Below, one piece after another: positions 43,412 through 56,092 of a stretch of DNA of 64,000 bases. The notes beneath the pieces were generated by a model. That model was not told the DNA's origin. It saw nothing but the letters and a program-made list of their open reading frames with translations, and ran no database searches. Origin of the DNA: Rapana venosa (taxonomy: Eukaryota; Mollusca; Gastropoda; Neogastropoda; Muricidae); contig CM054159.1 of NCBI GenBank assembly GCA_028751875.1, positions 2,591,694-2,655,693 of the forward strand. Reading direction: 5' to 3'. How positions within the stretch are numbered: position 1 is the stretch's first letter; each line of letters begins with the position of its first letter. Position numbers and translations under genes: made by a program.

Positions 43412-43892
43412 CTCTTTCATTCTTCATCATTCAACACCACTATATATCAATAACCAATAAACACTACTCTTTCTTAAAACTATTAAAAAACCCAAACACA
43501 TAACAACACACACCACCCCACCACTTACCAAATAAATCCACCCCCATCCACAACCAAACATAACCAAAACCTAACACCCCCACACACTACACCCTCACCC
43601 CTACCCCCCCCAATAACTACATCACAAACTACAATTATTATAACTTAAACAACAATACCCCCCCCCCCCCCCCCATTACACCCCCCCCCACACACACTAA
43701 AATTACTCACCCTCAACCAACCTTCTATACCATCCCCTTTACTTAACACTCCTCCCCCTACTCCCATAACAATAATATAAACCCTACCCCATCACAAAAA
43801 AACTTTCCCTTCCACCAAATTACAATCCCCCCCCCCCCCCATATTTCCCCACCCCCCCACCCTTCCCCCCTCCCCCCCCCCCCCCCCCCCCC
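43412..43892. other. G-free tract, 481 bases
   Basis: A, C and T only; very long C runs at 43658-43674 and 43870-43892. Separates the RTE-like LINE from the right arm. Confidence 0.95.
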
Positions 43893-43989
43893 GAGGCCCT
43901 GTGCTCCCCTAGTCGCCCCTATTACGGACAATGCTGTTTGGAGGGGCACCGGGGATCCTATTCCTGGGCACACCTCTGACTCGGGCTTG

Positions 43990-44100
43990 TGCGCATACCC
44001 CGGGAGTCCCACGGGGTGAGAGTTAATGAGCGCAGTGCGCGTCTGAAATCTGCTGAGTACCTGGGGTTCGAATCTCGTTCACCGAGGTGTTTGTATCGCA
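43990..44100 (+). mobile_element. tRNA-type SINE head remnant, corrupted
   Basis: GAGCGCAGTGCGCGTCTGAAATCTG then CTGGGGTTCGAATCTCGTTC (B box) at about 44060-44080. It mirrors the head of the SINE ending at 35665. The body is not recognisable. Confidence 0.5.
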
Positions 44101-45177
44101 CTGGAGGGGGCGGGGGTGGGAAACTGCAGTGCAGACGCCGCGGCTCCCCCTAAAGGGGCAGTGGAGATATAAACGGAGAGTGGGTCACAAAACACAACGA
44201 GAAACAACAAACCTCAAACATTACAACCAACACCACAAAAAAAACCACAAAACAAACACAAACACACCCCGCTGCGATACTACCAAAACCAAGACTAACA
44301 AACCAACCCCAAACACCAACAAAAAAAAAAACAACTTAAGAGAAAAATCCTTGGTCATGTTAAAATGTGTTCCGCTTTTTGGAGGAAAGAGAGCGGGGAC
44401 AGGGCTTGGACAGTTGGGCTCAGGTGTGTGGGGGGCAGTAGACAGTGAACCCATATATTTTCTTCCCTTATCACCACCCCTATCATATATGAGAGAGATA
44501 TGTCATAAAAAAAACCCCCCCTCCCCCCCCCTTCTATCACAACACAACAACCTACCCTCCAGTCCCCCTCCCCACCCCCCACTCCCCCCCCCCCCCCCAC
44601 CATAGTATAAGCATATAATCCCATATATTATCCTCCTCCCCCCCTCCCAAACCTAAAACCATCTATCCTTCCCTATACCAACTTATATACTTTCTTCTGT
44701 CACCTCATCACTCACTTCATATGCCTCTACCTTGTATATTACACCTCACCCCAACATTCTATCCATACCGTAGAGATGAAAATGCATGGAAGTGTCCAAG
44801 GGCTACAAATCACAGTCCTCCTTCGATTCATCCCATACCTGCAGCAACCCTGCCACCCCCCCCCCCCCCCCCCCCCATCCCCCCCCCCCCGCCCCCCGAT
44901 TGAGTGCTCGAAGACAAAGCAGATTGCATATTATACTTGTTGTTGTTGACTTCAATTTTAGTCTGTTCACTTTTATGTGAGATTAGAAGGGGGGAGAAAA
45001 TAAGAAAGAACCCCCCAAAAAAACAAAAAAACCGGCGTGAGGTGGATGGTGTTATTAAAAATAAAATAATAAAAATAAAAAATATTTAAAAAAAAAAAAA
45101 AAAAAATAACCTCGATAAAGAACATGCATTGCATCAACGAAATCATTAACAAGCAAACAAACAAACAAAAAGTCCTT
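44101..45177. other. Mostly low-quality, C-rich or A-rich sequence
   Basis: C runs at 44509-44600 and 44845-44897, A runs at 45069-45107. A short island at 44345-44460 and another at 44770-44840 look normal but match nothing recognised. Confidence 0.6.
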
Positions 45178-48100
45178 AAACGTCAATGTAACTATAACAA
45201 CTGCCCTTATGGGACTGTGACAAAGACCTTCACAATTTTCAAATGGCTAGTTTTAGATTGCTGAATATGCTGGAGGTGAGGGAGTTTTCAGTGAAATGGG
45301 GCATTGAGAGGTTTTACACTCTTGGCAGTCAAAATAGTATATTGGGTATTAGTGATATTCTCCCACACAGGCATTTACCATTTTTGCTGAATTTGGTTTA
45401 TCAATTGCCTTTTAGTTTCATTCTATAGACTAATGTATTAAGTCTCCTTGGACGTAAAAACATTGTACTAACTTCTGAATGGTTCACCACTGTTAAATTA
45501 TCGGGATTGTTGGCAGTCTACGCTTGTTAAATAAGTTTCTCAGTGATGTGATACGGGTCGGTGTCCTTGTTCCATGATTTTCTGTTCTAGTAAGGGCTAT
45601 ACCTTCTTGTTAAGGATAAAGGCACATGCAATTTCTATTTGCATCCCGTCCAGAGTTTTGCACCTTTTGGCAGCTCTATCCGCCCACTCCTTGGAAAGAA
45701 ACCAGTGTGGTGTAAGGCACCAACATAAAATTCCACTCTATGCCCTTTAAGGTTAAGAGATGTTAGACATCTTAATCTCTTAATATGACTTTTCGAAGTT
45801 TTCTTGTAACTCGGGGATTTTAAAGCATACATACCGATTTAGAATCACGCAACTAAGTAATTTGGAAATATACACAACGGCAATCAAGAATATAAGTAAG
45901 GACCCATTAGTAGTGCTACAAGTTTTCTGCTGTAAATTATCGAGTGATATCTACCCAACATAATATGATTAATTCAATTTTAAAGCTGGTATAACAAAAG
46001 AGACCTTATTCTTGATTATTAGACGTGATCCGTCTGTTTAAATTTGTAAATGTCAATATATTTATGTATGGATGTGGATCGGACATCAGTAAAACCTATA
46101 TATTTCAATTTGTCATTCTGGTTTACTTTAGTCACCCTCTATAGCAAAGTGTGCTTTATTCAGCTGCCTCCCTGATGGTGGGCAAGGTAAGTAGAATTGC
46201 TTCTCGTGTGTCATGCTTTTTTTTGTTGGTTGATTGACTTTCAGAGATTTTGTATCAAGATCGAACATATGTACTTATGGGCATTATAATGAGGATATAT
46301 ATTTCGCCTCTTTAGGAAAATTAATTTCTGATATTTACTTGATTTCTTCTGAAATAAAGTTTTGTCGTTTTGTTTTTAAGCAAAATATTTTAGCACATGC
46401 ATTGACGGGGTAATCATCTCTTAGGCAATATGCCCGACTTCGTTATATGTTCAGGGCTCTGAAGCGTGATAAGGCCACACAAGAGCAAGCCTGTTGCTTT
46501 GCAGTCATACTTGTAACTTTTTAAGTTTCATCTAAGTAACGCACTCTTAAACAATAACTTTCCCCACCTCTACAAATCATACTCCACATAATAATCACAA
46601 CAAAACCTCTCTTTCACTACTTTGTCTCTAGAGCCCCACAGAACTGTATACTTAAACATCTTTCAAAAAAGTTTAAGCCTCTTTTTGTTCTTAAAGACCA
46701 AAATAACTGACTTCGATATGTGGCCATTCCAAGTTAGCTAGAACACCCCCCTGAACCCCCCCCCCCCTGTGAGATATAAAACCATGTACTGTTTCGGTTG
46801 GCTTTATTACGCAAGCATGTTGGTCCCAATTCTAAATGCTGGTTAAGGTATCAGCGGATTATGCATTGTTAATTCAAAAATACATATTTCTAATCTAAAA
46901 CACCTATTCACTCACTTACCCACAAAATCTCAAAACCAAACTCATAATAACTTTAACATTATTTATTACACAAAAAAAAAACCATACTAAACCTAATAAA
47001 AAAATTAATCTCTCTACTCTCAATATCAATCCTTCCTACCTACACCTCACCTTCCCCCCCGTCCCCATATGTTTAAGAGAGAAGAGAAAGTCAAGGACAA
47101 CCATTGGCCCGTTGTGAGAAAGAGAGAAACTATATATTAACTAATCAAGAGACATCGCCAGAGACACACAACACCAACCCCCTCCATCCACTACTCGAAA
47201 ACACCCACCCTAAACTGCCCCGAATTCCCACACGAACAACAAGCTACACCATAATACACAACCCACTGCAAAAACCCTACCCCAATGCCCACACAAAGCA
47301 CTCCTCCCCCCCCTTCCGCGATACTCTCTCTCTCTCACTTATATCGATTAATCATGCAAACCGTAAAACACATAAACCTCGCATACATAGTAGATAGAAG
47401 AGACCTCTCTCGCCACGCTTCGTTTGTGACCTCTGAAGTCCCCGCATAAGCTAACGAGGATCTAAACAACGAAGAATAGAACAGAATAGATTTTACGCTG
47501 CACACCTATTACTAAATCCTGGGGATTATGCGAGGTAGGCGCTTTTTTTTCAGGGGTTGGATTATTTATATATATTAATGCCCAAAGAAAAAAAACCTAG
47601 ATTTCCTTTAGGTTTTTTAACAGCAAAAAAGTTCTTCACACTTCACCCACAATATTCCATCTATTACACAACCCAAAAAATAATCCCCCCATTCTCCCTC
47701 CCTAACATAACACAACATATCCCACCCATCAAAAAACCAACATTATCCCTTAATCTTCCTAACGTCCCCCTATCACATTAACATTCTCACATACAAATGA
47801 TCCATCCCTCCCTCCATAATAATATATAACTCTCTTAATATAAAACAATCAACACCTACCTCCTACCAACACTCTCCAAAAAATATAACTAAATCATCTC
47901 TCCCTATACGCATCGGCCGAGTCGTGTGAGAGAGGTATGCCGCCAACGCCCTAGAACACCTTGGCGCGAGCCCTGAGCTGATTTTGTCCCCCGTAGATTG
48001 AAGGGTGAGTTCCCTGTTTATGTATAGGATTGACTATAGATTGTTTCCTATCACTTTGGAATAACACCGTCAATCCAAAGCAGTTATTGCAAGCAGCTTT

Positions 48101-48260
48101 AAATGCAAAGTGAAGGTATAAAATAAAGTGATGTGGGAATGATGTTTTAGCATGGTCATTAGAAAACTGCATCTAGCCGACAGATGTTTTCTATTAGGCG
48201 TAGAAAGAGACAGAAGTAGAGCTAATGCTGCTCTAACATTCATACCCAGACGCTTTTATC
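45178..48260 (-). mobile_element. I/Nimb-like LINE (RT to RNase H), mirror of 30840-34775
   Basis: Minus strand: polymerase start SIVNPIHKQGTHPSIYGG at about 48030-47980; RNase H part YALKSPSYKKTSKSHIKRL, then LKGHRVEF and SGRIELPKGAKLWTGC at 45832-45635. The 3' end GTCACAGTCCCATAAG at 45230-45214 matches 34730-34745. 46860-47060 and 47631-47800 within it are G-poor. No intact frame. The RNase H W-x-P-x-H-T box appears as GALHHTG after a frameshift. Confidence 0.65.
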
Positions 48261-48290
48261 AAGCAACATCCATCAATGTCAAATGTCGAG

Positions 48291-48635
48291 TTACTACCTA
48301 CATAAATTTATACCAACACAACTAAAATACAATCAAACCTCCACACCCCCCCCCACCCACCCCCTCCCCAAACCAAACCACCAACCACCCCCCACTCACC
48401 CCCACCATCCCAAAAACCAAACCAACTCAACACCCCCCTACCCCCACCACCCCCCTCACCCCCACCTTCCATCCTCCCCAACACTCACCCCCCATACTTC
48501 CCCCCCAACCCCTCCAACCCACAAATAACCCCCCCTCCAAAAACCTTACCCAACAACCAAATCTCCAAACCCTATAATTTTAACTAATTCTTATTTCCCC
48601 CCACCTAACTACCCCACCCCCATCACACACCCACT
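48291..48635. other. G-free tract, 345 bases
   Basis: A, C and T only; the Pro-rich open frame over it (81 codons) follows from C and A content and is not a gene. Confidence 0.95.
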
Positions 48636-49370
48636 GCCCCATCTCAACCTACCCACTTACAACCAATCCAAATAATCCAATTTTACCCATATATACCATA
48701 AAAACAGTGAGTATTTCATCTCCCTCAATCTCAGATTCCAACTTGTATATACACCGTCACCGTACCGGCAAACGGAAAAAATCGAAACACACACAAGAAA
48801 GAACGAACAATGGATAGAGTGGGGTAATAAAAGGAGGGATGTGTGAATCTATCTCTTTCTACTCTCGATAGTCTTCTGCTCTCTGCTTCTCATTTCTCTG
48901 GCTATCTCTCTTCTCTTCTCTCTTATATACCATAAATCTGTCCGATCTGCTGATTTTAAAGATACTCACACCAAAAGCCGCCCCGCCTTCCCCATTTCCA
49001 TATAATCATTCTAATGATCCAGGTCAGACCAGAAACACTAAGTGCACCAATAAAGTGAAATTTGTGCCTTGCGTCCGATTGCCCACCAGTTAAATAAGCG
49101 CATTTGACTGTAAAATGTTAATAGGTATAGCTACAACACCAGTGCTGCGAGACGCACAGCTTGTGCCTGTAGCCTATTTAAGTCTTAAGATACTAAATAG
49201 GTATTACGCCCATCACTATATCCTCCCTAACTCCATACAGTCACTACACCCTATAAACCACCCCCCTCCCCCCCCCATGCAGCCCCTAACTCACCCTACC
49301 CACGCGACTCCCCCCTACCCCCCCCCCCTATAGCCTTCCCCCCCCTACCTCAGGAGACTGAAGATGAGAC
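48636..49370. other. Mixed G-poor and ordinary sequence
   Basis: An ordinary island at 48700-48960 with CT-rich words and another at 49010-49220. No family recognised. Confidence 0.5.
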
Positions 49371-49480
49371 TCTAAAAGAATTTAGTTCAGAGTAAAAGGC
49401 CGTTTGGCCCATACATGAAGAGGGCTACTGACCAGATACACGAAAACGATAACGATGGAATGTACCGTGAAGCACATGCT
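49371..49480 (-). mobile_element. Possible 3' end of the zinc-knuckle LINE
   Basis: GTAAAAGGCCGTTTGGCCCA then TACATGAAGAGGGCTACTGA resembles 13258-13300 (AAAGGCCATTGTCCCATACATGAAGGGGGTTGCCGA). Only about 60 bases align by eye. Confidence 0.45.
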
Positions 49481-49695
49481 GAGACAAACAAGGTGAAATA
49501 AAATCAACACAAGGATAGAATAATATAGATAACCGTCACAGATATCACAGATACCCAGACAGTTCAGTAGCTTTGCCTGGAGCTCGCCGCAGAGGCGTAT
49601 ACAGAGTTCGTCTTAGTGTATACAGACAAAGCGGAATATTTATAAGGATGTATAGGATGGAATACATGCTGATGGAAAGCCTAAACGAGTTAAAG

Positions 49696-50185
49696 CTCTA
49701 CTTTTTTTTTAACAAAATATTTCAAAAACTAAAATATTATACCACCCTTCCTTCCCTAAACACCCCCCCCCCCCCCTCCACCCCCCAACCCCACCCCCCC
49801 ACCCACCACCACCCCCCACCCCCACCCCCCCACCACCAACCCCCCCACCCACCCACCCACCCACCCCCCCCCCCCCCCACCCCACCACCCCAACCAAAAA
49901 CCCAACAAAACCACCCAACCCCCAACCAACCTCCACACACACAAAACCCCAAACCCCCCCACACCACAACCCCAAAACCAACAACACCCAACCAAAAACC
50001 ACCACCCACCCCCCACCAAAACCCCACCCCCCCCCCCCTACCCCCAACACCCCCCACAAACCAACCCCCCTCCCTCCCACTCAAACACTATTCAAACCCT
50101 CCCCCCATCAAAATCCACAACCCACACCCCCTTCCAAAAAATTCACCTCCCCCCAACCATACTAACAAATCTATAATACATATAT
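49696..50185. other. G-free tract, 490 bases
   Basis: A, C and T only, with strings of CCACC. The 204-codon Pro-rich frame beginning at 49573 spans it and is an artefact. Confidence 0.95.
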
Positions 50186-50479
50186 GATGTGAGTGACATA
50201 TTAAATCATATAAAATAAATTCGACCTCCCTCGCCCCCCCCCCAAACATTACTCAATAATAATGTAAAATCTAGACTCTATAACAACTCTTGCCCCACTT
50301 AACGCAATCTTTTTACTCAATTCCACATCAGAAGCTCACTTTATGTTGACGACCTTCCCCCCCCCCCCTCCACCCCAGTTGGGCCTCCCACCCCTACCCC
50401 CCCCCCCCCCCCCCCCCCCCCCCCCGTTAGAGGACGTCCCCCTCTGTCTTGTTGTCGCTACGTAGACAAAATCAGTTGA

Positions 50480-50640
50480 GAGAGAGGAATCTTTCTTTTC
50501 GGCAAGGGTACTGAGAGATAAGCGCACGCATCCTTTTTTTCAGCAGGCCCTTGCCCTGGTTTAGGGACCTATCAACGAAAACAAGGCGGAGCATTCCCTA
50601 CTACGCAACAACGGGGAGTAGTTAGTTGTGGAGGTTGGCT
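50480..50640 (-). mobile_element. 3' end of the (ATTC)n-tailed retroelement
   Basis: CAGGCCCTTGCCCTGGTTTA, GGGACCTATCAACGAAAACA, then CCTACTACGCAACAAC match 12758-12830. Mirror of 30285-30370. Confidence 0.6.
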
Positions 50641-50989
50641 GGTAGAGTAGTGCAGTAGCAGGCTAGCTGGACGCGGTTCATGCCGTCTCTACTAACCACT
50701 CTCTACTACCTCCAATACTACTTTCTAATAAATACTACATAATTCTACTACTCAAACACTTATTACATTTCTAACCATAAATTTCCTAGTCTTAATCATA
50801 ATTCTATATCATCCTACTCCCCATTATCATAGACTGAATCTCACCTCAGTTGTCTAAAATATCCCATTTATCAGTCCCCATAGTAGTGGTCCCACCCACC
50901 CCCCGCCCTTGTAAGCTGGAGCCGCCCCCCCCCTCCCCCCCCCCCCCCCCCCCCCCCCCCCCACCCCCAAGGCCCCCACAAATGTATGA

Positions 50990-51420
50990 GCTATCCCTGT
51001 ATTAGCAAGCAGCAGCTCGTATGTGCCTATGTAAGCTCTTCCAGCGTAGTAGAAAGTGTCCTCGGGGAGGTGAGCGCCATGGAGGAGTTAGTAGCAGACA
51101 GCAGCTTTGAGCTGTAGCAGAGCAGAGCAGCCGAGCTCAGCAGAGTAGTAGCAGTGAGTCGTGAGGTTAGTAGTTGTAGTAGTTTAGCAGCAGTCAGGTA
51201 TAGTAGTGAGTAGTAGCAGCAGCGGAGCAGCAAGCAGCAGCTAGCAGTGAGTAGTGAGTAGGTCAGTTTGTAGTAGCAGCGTCAGCAGAGCCAGCAGCAC
51301 CAGCGAGCAGCGAGCCAGCAGCAGCCAGTAGCACCGCAGCGCAACTGCGTTAGCTCTGTACGTAGATATGTCCGAGTAGACTAGCTAGCGTGCTGCAGAT
51401 GTCGCAGACTGGCTGGTGGG
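50990..51420. repeat. AGC/AGT-rich trinucleotide region
   Basis: Imperfect AGCAGC, GTAGTAG and AGCAG words. Reverse complement of the CTG-rich region at 29641-30250. Not a codon-structured gene; open frames are interrupted. Confidence 0.75.
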
Positions 51421-51618
51421 TGGAGGTTGTGGGGTGGGGGGGGGTGGGGGGCTGTGGTGGACCTGGAGGAGGGGCTACGTGGAGATATTTACCATAAAAT
51501 AAATACTGAGGAGAGCTGTGTGGGGTGGTAAGTGGAGCGGTTGAGTTAGATTTAGGAGTGGGGCCGGGGATGGGGGGGGGGGGGGGGGGGGGGGGGGGTG
51601 GGGGTGGGGGTGGGTGTG

Positions 51619-51915
51619 CCCTTACAACTAACCCACAATAATCACCTATTATTATTAATTATTAATTATTATATCTTCATAATTACCTATCAATCCTCCT
51701 CCATAACAAAACAAAAAACACACCCAAAACACAAAAAAAAAAAAAAAACCAAAAAAAAAAAAACCCATCAAAAAAAAAAACCCCCCCCCCCCCCCCCCCC
51801 ACCCCCCCATTCACTTAATATATATAAACTTACTATAAACTTCAAATCTCCCTCTCCCTCCTCCTCCTCTCCACACCTACAACATTATCATCTCTCAAAC
51901 ACTCACCAAATATAA
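51619..51915. other. G-free tract, 297 bases
   Basis: A, C and T only, directly after a run of more than 40 bases that is almost pure G (51568-51618). Confidence 0.95.
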
Positions 51916-52485
51916 GAGATAATCCAACCATAAACCCAATTCCCATATCAAACCCATACCCCCCCCCCCCCCCCCCCCCCCCTGCGCCTCCCACTCACCC
52001 CCACAAAAACACCCCCCCCACCTCTCCCCTTTATTATTCTCAAACACTACACTCCTCTTATTTAACACACCAACACCACAACCCACCCCAACCCACCCCA
52101 ACATCAAACTCACTTATTATCTCAATTAAATGATAAATTTTTTAACCCTCCCCAAAAACCAACACCCCAAAACCCCCCATACCACAAATCACCCTACAAA
52201 CAACTCCCCAATCCCCAAAACCTCACCCTTCAAACCTCTTCCACTCTCCCATTAACCCCCAAAAATCATTTATACTAAATCCTCCCAATTCAACCCCTAC
52301 GCCCCCTACCCCTAACCTGTTTACCCATTTTAACCATCACCACCCCCACAAACTTAATGTGTTGCTAGTTCAGCACCGCGTTCTCGTCCAGGCCGTCGTG
52401 TGTGTCAGATGCCTCGTCCCAACACCCCACCCCCCAACCTAGAGCGACCCCCAGCCCCCCACACCAACCAACCCCCACTCCCCCC
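51916..52485. other. G-poor low-quality sequence
   Basis: Long C run at 51960-51982 and another G-poor stretch at 52132-52300. Nothing recognised. Confidence 0.6.
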
Positions 52486-52580
52486 CTCACATATGAAGGC
52501 CCTAGAGAAGTAGAGGTTCTGATGCCTCGTTCCCCTACGGCCGATATTGGTTATGGGGAACACCTTTACTTTACCGTGAG
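52486..52580 (+). mobile_element. 5S-rRNA-like SINE, tail only
   Basis: GGCCCTAGAGAAGTAGAGGT, TCTGATGCCTCGTTCCCC, TACGGCCGATATTGGTTATG, then the CCTTTACTTTACC end. Upstream head is lost in low-quality sequence. Mirror of 28808-28890. Confidence 0.7.
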
Positions 52581-53139
52581 TGTGATTTGCTTGTTGGGGG
52601 TTTTGATTTTTGTTTAATGTCATGTTCTGTCATAACGTACGATAGTAGATGAAAATAAGAAAAAAGAGCAGGGAAAAAGAATTGTACCAAAAACGTCATG
52701 TAGACTGGCCACAGGCAAAAGCTCTGTCCAGTTAATGGATGTAGGCCCTCAGCAGTTCTACACAACTCACAGCACTCACGGACATCCATATGGATCCCAT
52801 TGAAATGTCGTTTTTAAACTTGACAATGGTCACTTTAGTTGGAAGACAACAGAAATCTATAAAGATCAATATGTTTTTTCAAGGTTTTTTTAATACAATA
52901 TACCTAACCCCCAAACTCACTATATAACTAACAATGAATTTTCATGAAGTCCAAGACTATAATATCATAAAGTTTCCCTTAACCACGTTTAGAGCTGCTC
53001 TTCCCGCATCCATGTCCCCCCCTCCCCCCCCCCCACCGCCCTTCCTTGGTTGTCTATATCCCTAAACGTCGCTCCTCAGTGTGCACAGTTTTAGCTAGCT
53101 GCTAAGAATGTTCATGTGTGGCGCTTGGTGTGTCTTTTC

Positions 53140-53700
53140 GTTTGTGTCCTGTATCACGTTTTAGAGCTGTATAAAGATCATGTTTGTGCTTGGTTGTCTT
53201 TATCTAAAGTGTCCAGTATCACAGTTTAGCAGCTGCTATAAAGATCATGTTTGTGCTTGGTTTGTCTTTAACTAAGTTTCCAGTATCACAATTTAGAAAG
53301 CTGCTATAAAGATCAATCAGGGTTTGGTGTTTGGGTTGTCTTTATCTAAAGTGTCCAGTATCACAGTTTAGCAGCTGCTATAAAGATCATGTTTGTGCTT
53401 GGTTGTCTTTATCTAAAGTGTCCAGTATCACAGTTTAGCAGCTGCTATAAGGATCAATCATGTTTGTGCTTGGTTGTCTTTACCTAAAGTGTCCAGTATC
53501 ACAATTTAGCAGCTGCTATAAAGATCCTGGTTTTGCTTGGTTGTCTTTATCTAAAGTGTCCAGTATCACAGTCTAGCAACTGCTATAAAGATCATGTTTG
53601 TGCTTGGTTGTCTTTATCTAAAGTGTCCAGTATCACAATTTAGCAGTATCACAGTTTAGCAGTTGCTATAAAGATCAATCATGTTTGTGCTTGGTTGTCT
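53140..53700. repeat. Minisatellite, 65-70 bp unit, about 8-9 copies
   Basis: Reverse complement of the 27761-28556 array: TTTAGCAGCTGCTATAAAGA, TCATGTTTGTGCTTGGTTG, TCTTTATCTAAAGTGTCC. Fewer units than the mirrored array, so the arms differ in copy number. Confidence 0.93.
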
Positions 53701-54234
53701 TTTCTAGGAAATGAGGGAGAATGGAACCAGGAACCCACAGAGGCAAGACAGCAGCACTGCAGGTGGTCACACGATGGTGAACGATACAGAGATCTGAATA
53801 TTCCTTCCTTGGGGGGAAAAAGGTCTTTTTATTTATCTACTTTTCTTTGGGGATGGGGGGGGGGGGGATATTGAGTGTGGGTTGATTTGAATTGGCCAGC
53901 AAAGCGGGGTCAGGAAGTTGCATTTTCCTTTGTTGTGTGCTGCAGAAATCTGCTTTCCTTTGACAATTATGGTCGTGGTTTGGTACTGAACCAACAGGGT
54001 ACTGGTATAGATTTTCTGTTCCATGTGTCCAGCTGTTACCACCTTGGGTCTGTATAGATCTGTCTCTTCTCCCTTGTCTGCCTGTCGCCTTTCTCTCTCT
54101 CTTATGTTTTTTTGTTCTCTGTCATTGTTGTTGTTGTTTTTTTTTCTCTTTATGTCTGTCTATTCACTTGTGCAGTCTTGATTCCAAGCTGTCTTCTATG
54201 TTTTACCTTTTTCCTTCAGAGTTAAGAAAATGGG
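53701..54234. other. Unassigned sequence between minisatellites
   Basis: Mirrors 27233-27760. No coding evidence on either strand. Confidence 0.5.
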
Positions 54235-54610
54235 GGACTGTTATCACGGGAAAATTGAAACTGTTTATCACCGGAATTAAAACTGTTATCAATGAATTGA
54301 AACTGTTATCACATGAATTGAAACTGTTATCACGGGAAATTTGAAATGGTATCACATGAATTAAAAATGTTATCGCGGGAATTGAAACTGTTATTCACAG
54401 GGAATTAAAACTGTTACCACATGAATTAAAAGTGCCAAAAATGAAATTAAAACTGTTATCATATGAATTAAAACTGTTATCACAGGAATTAAAACTGTTT
54501 CAAAAGGAATTGAAAATGCTATCACAGGAATTAAAACTGTTTTCACGGGAATTTAAACTGTTAACACAGGAATTGAAACTGTTATCACAGGAATTAAAAA
54601 CTGTTATGGA
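54235..54610. repeat. 21-bp minisatellite, about 17 copies
   Basis: GGAATTAAAACTGTTATCAC units; reverse complement of 26870-27232, with several units shortened or altered. Confidence 0.93.
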
Positions 54611-54834
54611 GTCAAGTCAAACATTTATTTCCAGATGGTAACATTGAATAAGCAATGTATTGCTTTTTTTCAACAAGCCATCTATCTAAAAAAAAAAGAT
54701 TTCTTAATAATAATACTGAAGTACTACATTATCACAACCTTTACTAATAAAGTATATCAATAAGAAAAAAAAAGGAAAAGCAATAAAAGAATACACTGCA
54801 AAATACCCAAAATTTCATACATATCCATAAAACC

Positions 54835-54966
54835 CCACGCCCCACACATACACACACATACACCCGCGCGCGCGCAACACCACACACAACACACACACAC
54901 AAAACAAAACACACACAAAAAACACCACACACACCACACTCACAAACACCAACACACACACACAGG
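54835..54966. repeat. CA-rich simple repeat
   Basis: ACACAC with CGCGCGCGC insert; mirror of 26520-26660. Confidence 0.9.
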
Positions 54967-55235
54967 GGCCTTTATTCCACATGTCTGCGTGTGTATTTTA
55001 ACTGAGTAATTCACAAAGAAGACAACTGCAGCTCTGAATGAAATAATTGGGCCTCTACCTGTTTTTTTCTTCTCATTGTTCTATGTTAATCTATCCTGAT
55101 GTACAACAAAAAAAAAAAGAAAAAAAAAAAGAAATGTATACCAAGAATTTAGTATTGTGATTGTACTATGCAAATCAAGTCTACCATTTTTAGTGCATTT
55201 TGTTGTTGTTGGTTTCCTTCTTTTTATTTATTTAT

Positions 55236-55495
55236 TCATTCTTTTATATCGGGATAATTGGGAAAAAGCACTTTTTGTTTCTTTTTTACATCCAGTCCCC
55301 TGTGTATGGTGGATTTGTGAATTCCGTCATCTGTTCCCACCGGCACACAATGACCTACTCTTACGAAAAGCGGAACAGGATTTAACGTGTGCGCAAGATG
55401 TTCTAGTGCGTTCGCACACGGGACCTCAGTTTCTAGTCTCATCCAAAGGACTTTTGGGGAGAGTGGAGTTTGCACTAATATTAACTCTAGAGGAA
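55236..55495 (-). mobile_element. tRNA-type SINE, head-truncated
   Basis: Mirror of 25998-26258: from TTCTTTTATATCGGGATAAT to GAGTTTGCACTAATATTAAC. Some base differences from its partner (for example GGGAAAAAGC for GGAATAAGC). Confidence 0.9.
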
Positions 55496-55740
55496 AAGAT
55501 CAATTAACCACCACCACCCCTCCTCACCACCACCACCACCACCTCCCACACACCTTCTCTCCCTATCAGTTTTTGTTTCCACACCAGTAGAGAAAGGGGG
55601 TATGCTGCAGGTGGATGGTGTTCCTGTGGCTATGGAGCTGTCCCAGTTTTCCGACAGAGACCATAGCAAGCTGGCAGACCCAGCCAGTGCTGAAGTCCCC
55701 TATGGATTAGGGGTCAGCTCCTTCGTTCTTTCACTCACTC

Positions 55741-56092
55741 TGGGGGACGGGATAGCCTAGTGGTCAGAACATTGCGCTCGCAATCTGACAACCCGAGTTC
55801 GATTCCCGTTCAAGGGGATATTTTCTCCCTGGAGTTAACATCAGTGCAGACTCCATTCTTCCCAAAAGTCCTTCCGATGAGAAACTGAGGCCCTGTGTGC
55901 GAACGCAGAACATCTTGCGCTCACGTTAAATCCTGTTCCGCTTTTTGTAAGAGTAGGCCATTGTGTGCCGTGGGAACAGATGACAGAATTCACAAAACCG
56001 GTTACACACGTGGACTGGATGTAAAAAAAAAGCGCTTAAGTGCTTATTCCATTATCCTCGATATAAAAGAATACAATAAAAAATAAATAAAA
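55741..56092 (+). mobile_element. tRNA-type SINE, full length
   Basis: Head GGGGGACGGGATAGCCTAGT, palindrome ATTGCGCTCGCAAT, B box GAGTTCGATTCCCG. Body ends GTGGACTGGATGTAAAAAAA, then GCTTATTCCATTATCCTCGA and an AT-rich tail. Mirror of 25432-25758. Confidence 0.93.

Larger units (their letters stand above)
40498..43430 (-). mobile_element. RTE-like LINE with G-free tracts inside
   Basis: Minus strand: endonuclease start (MKWKPVNSRLKSTRQKGRHI, then HIIQCY) at 43395-43300; linker with RWDEHFQEALNRPTHLEKN near 42310. Reverse transcriptase VPSKILAKVIIRRKSDAVDD at about 41955-41895 and VWVNFVDFEKAFDSQHRD near 41770-41720. C-terminal region EVGPGRQEWKRFVAALH at about 40585-40530; (GAT)n tail at 40498-40512. 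Total length about 2.9 kb is normal for this family, although 40786-41399 and 42820-43131 contain no G. Frames are broken. Confidence 0.78.

Noticed and set aside
49573..50187. 204-codon Pro-rich open frame
   Set aside because: It crosses a 490-base tract without G; absence of G removes TAG and TGA stops and creates CCN codons. No domain, no splice context.
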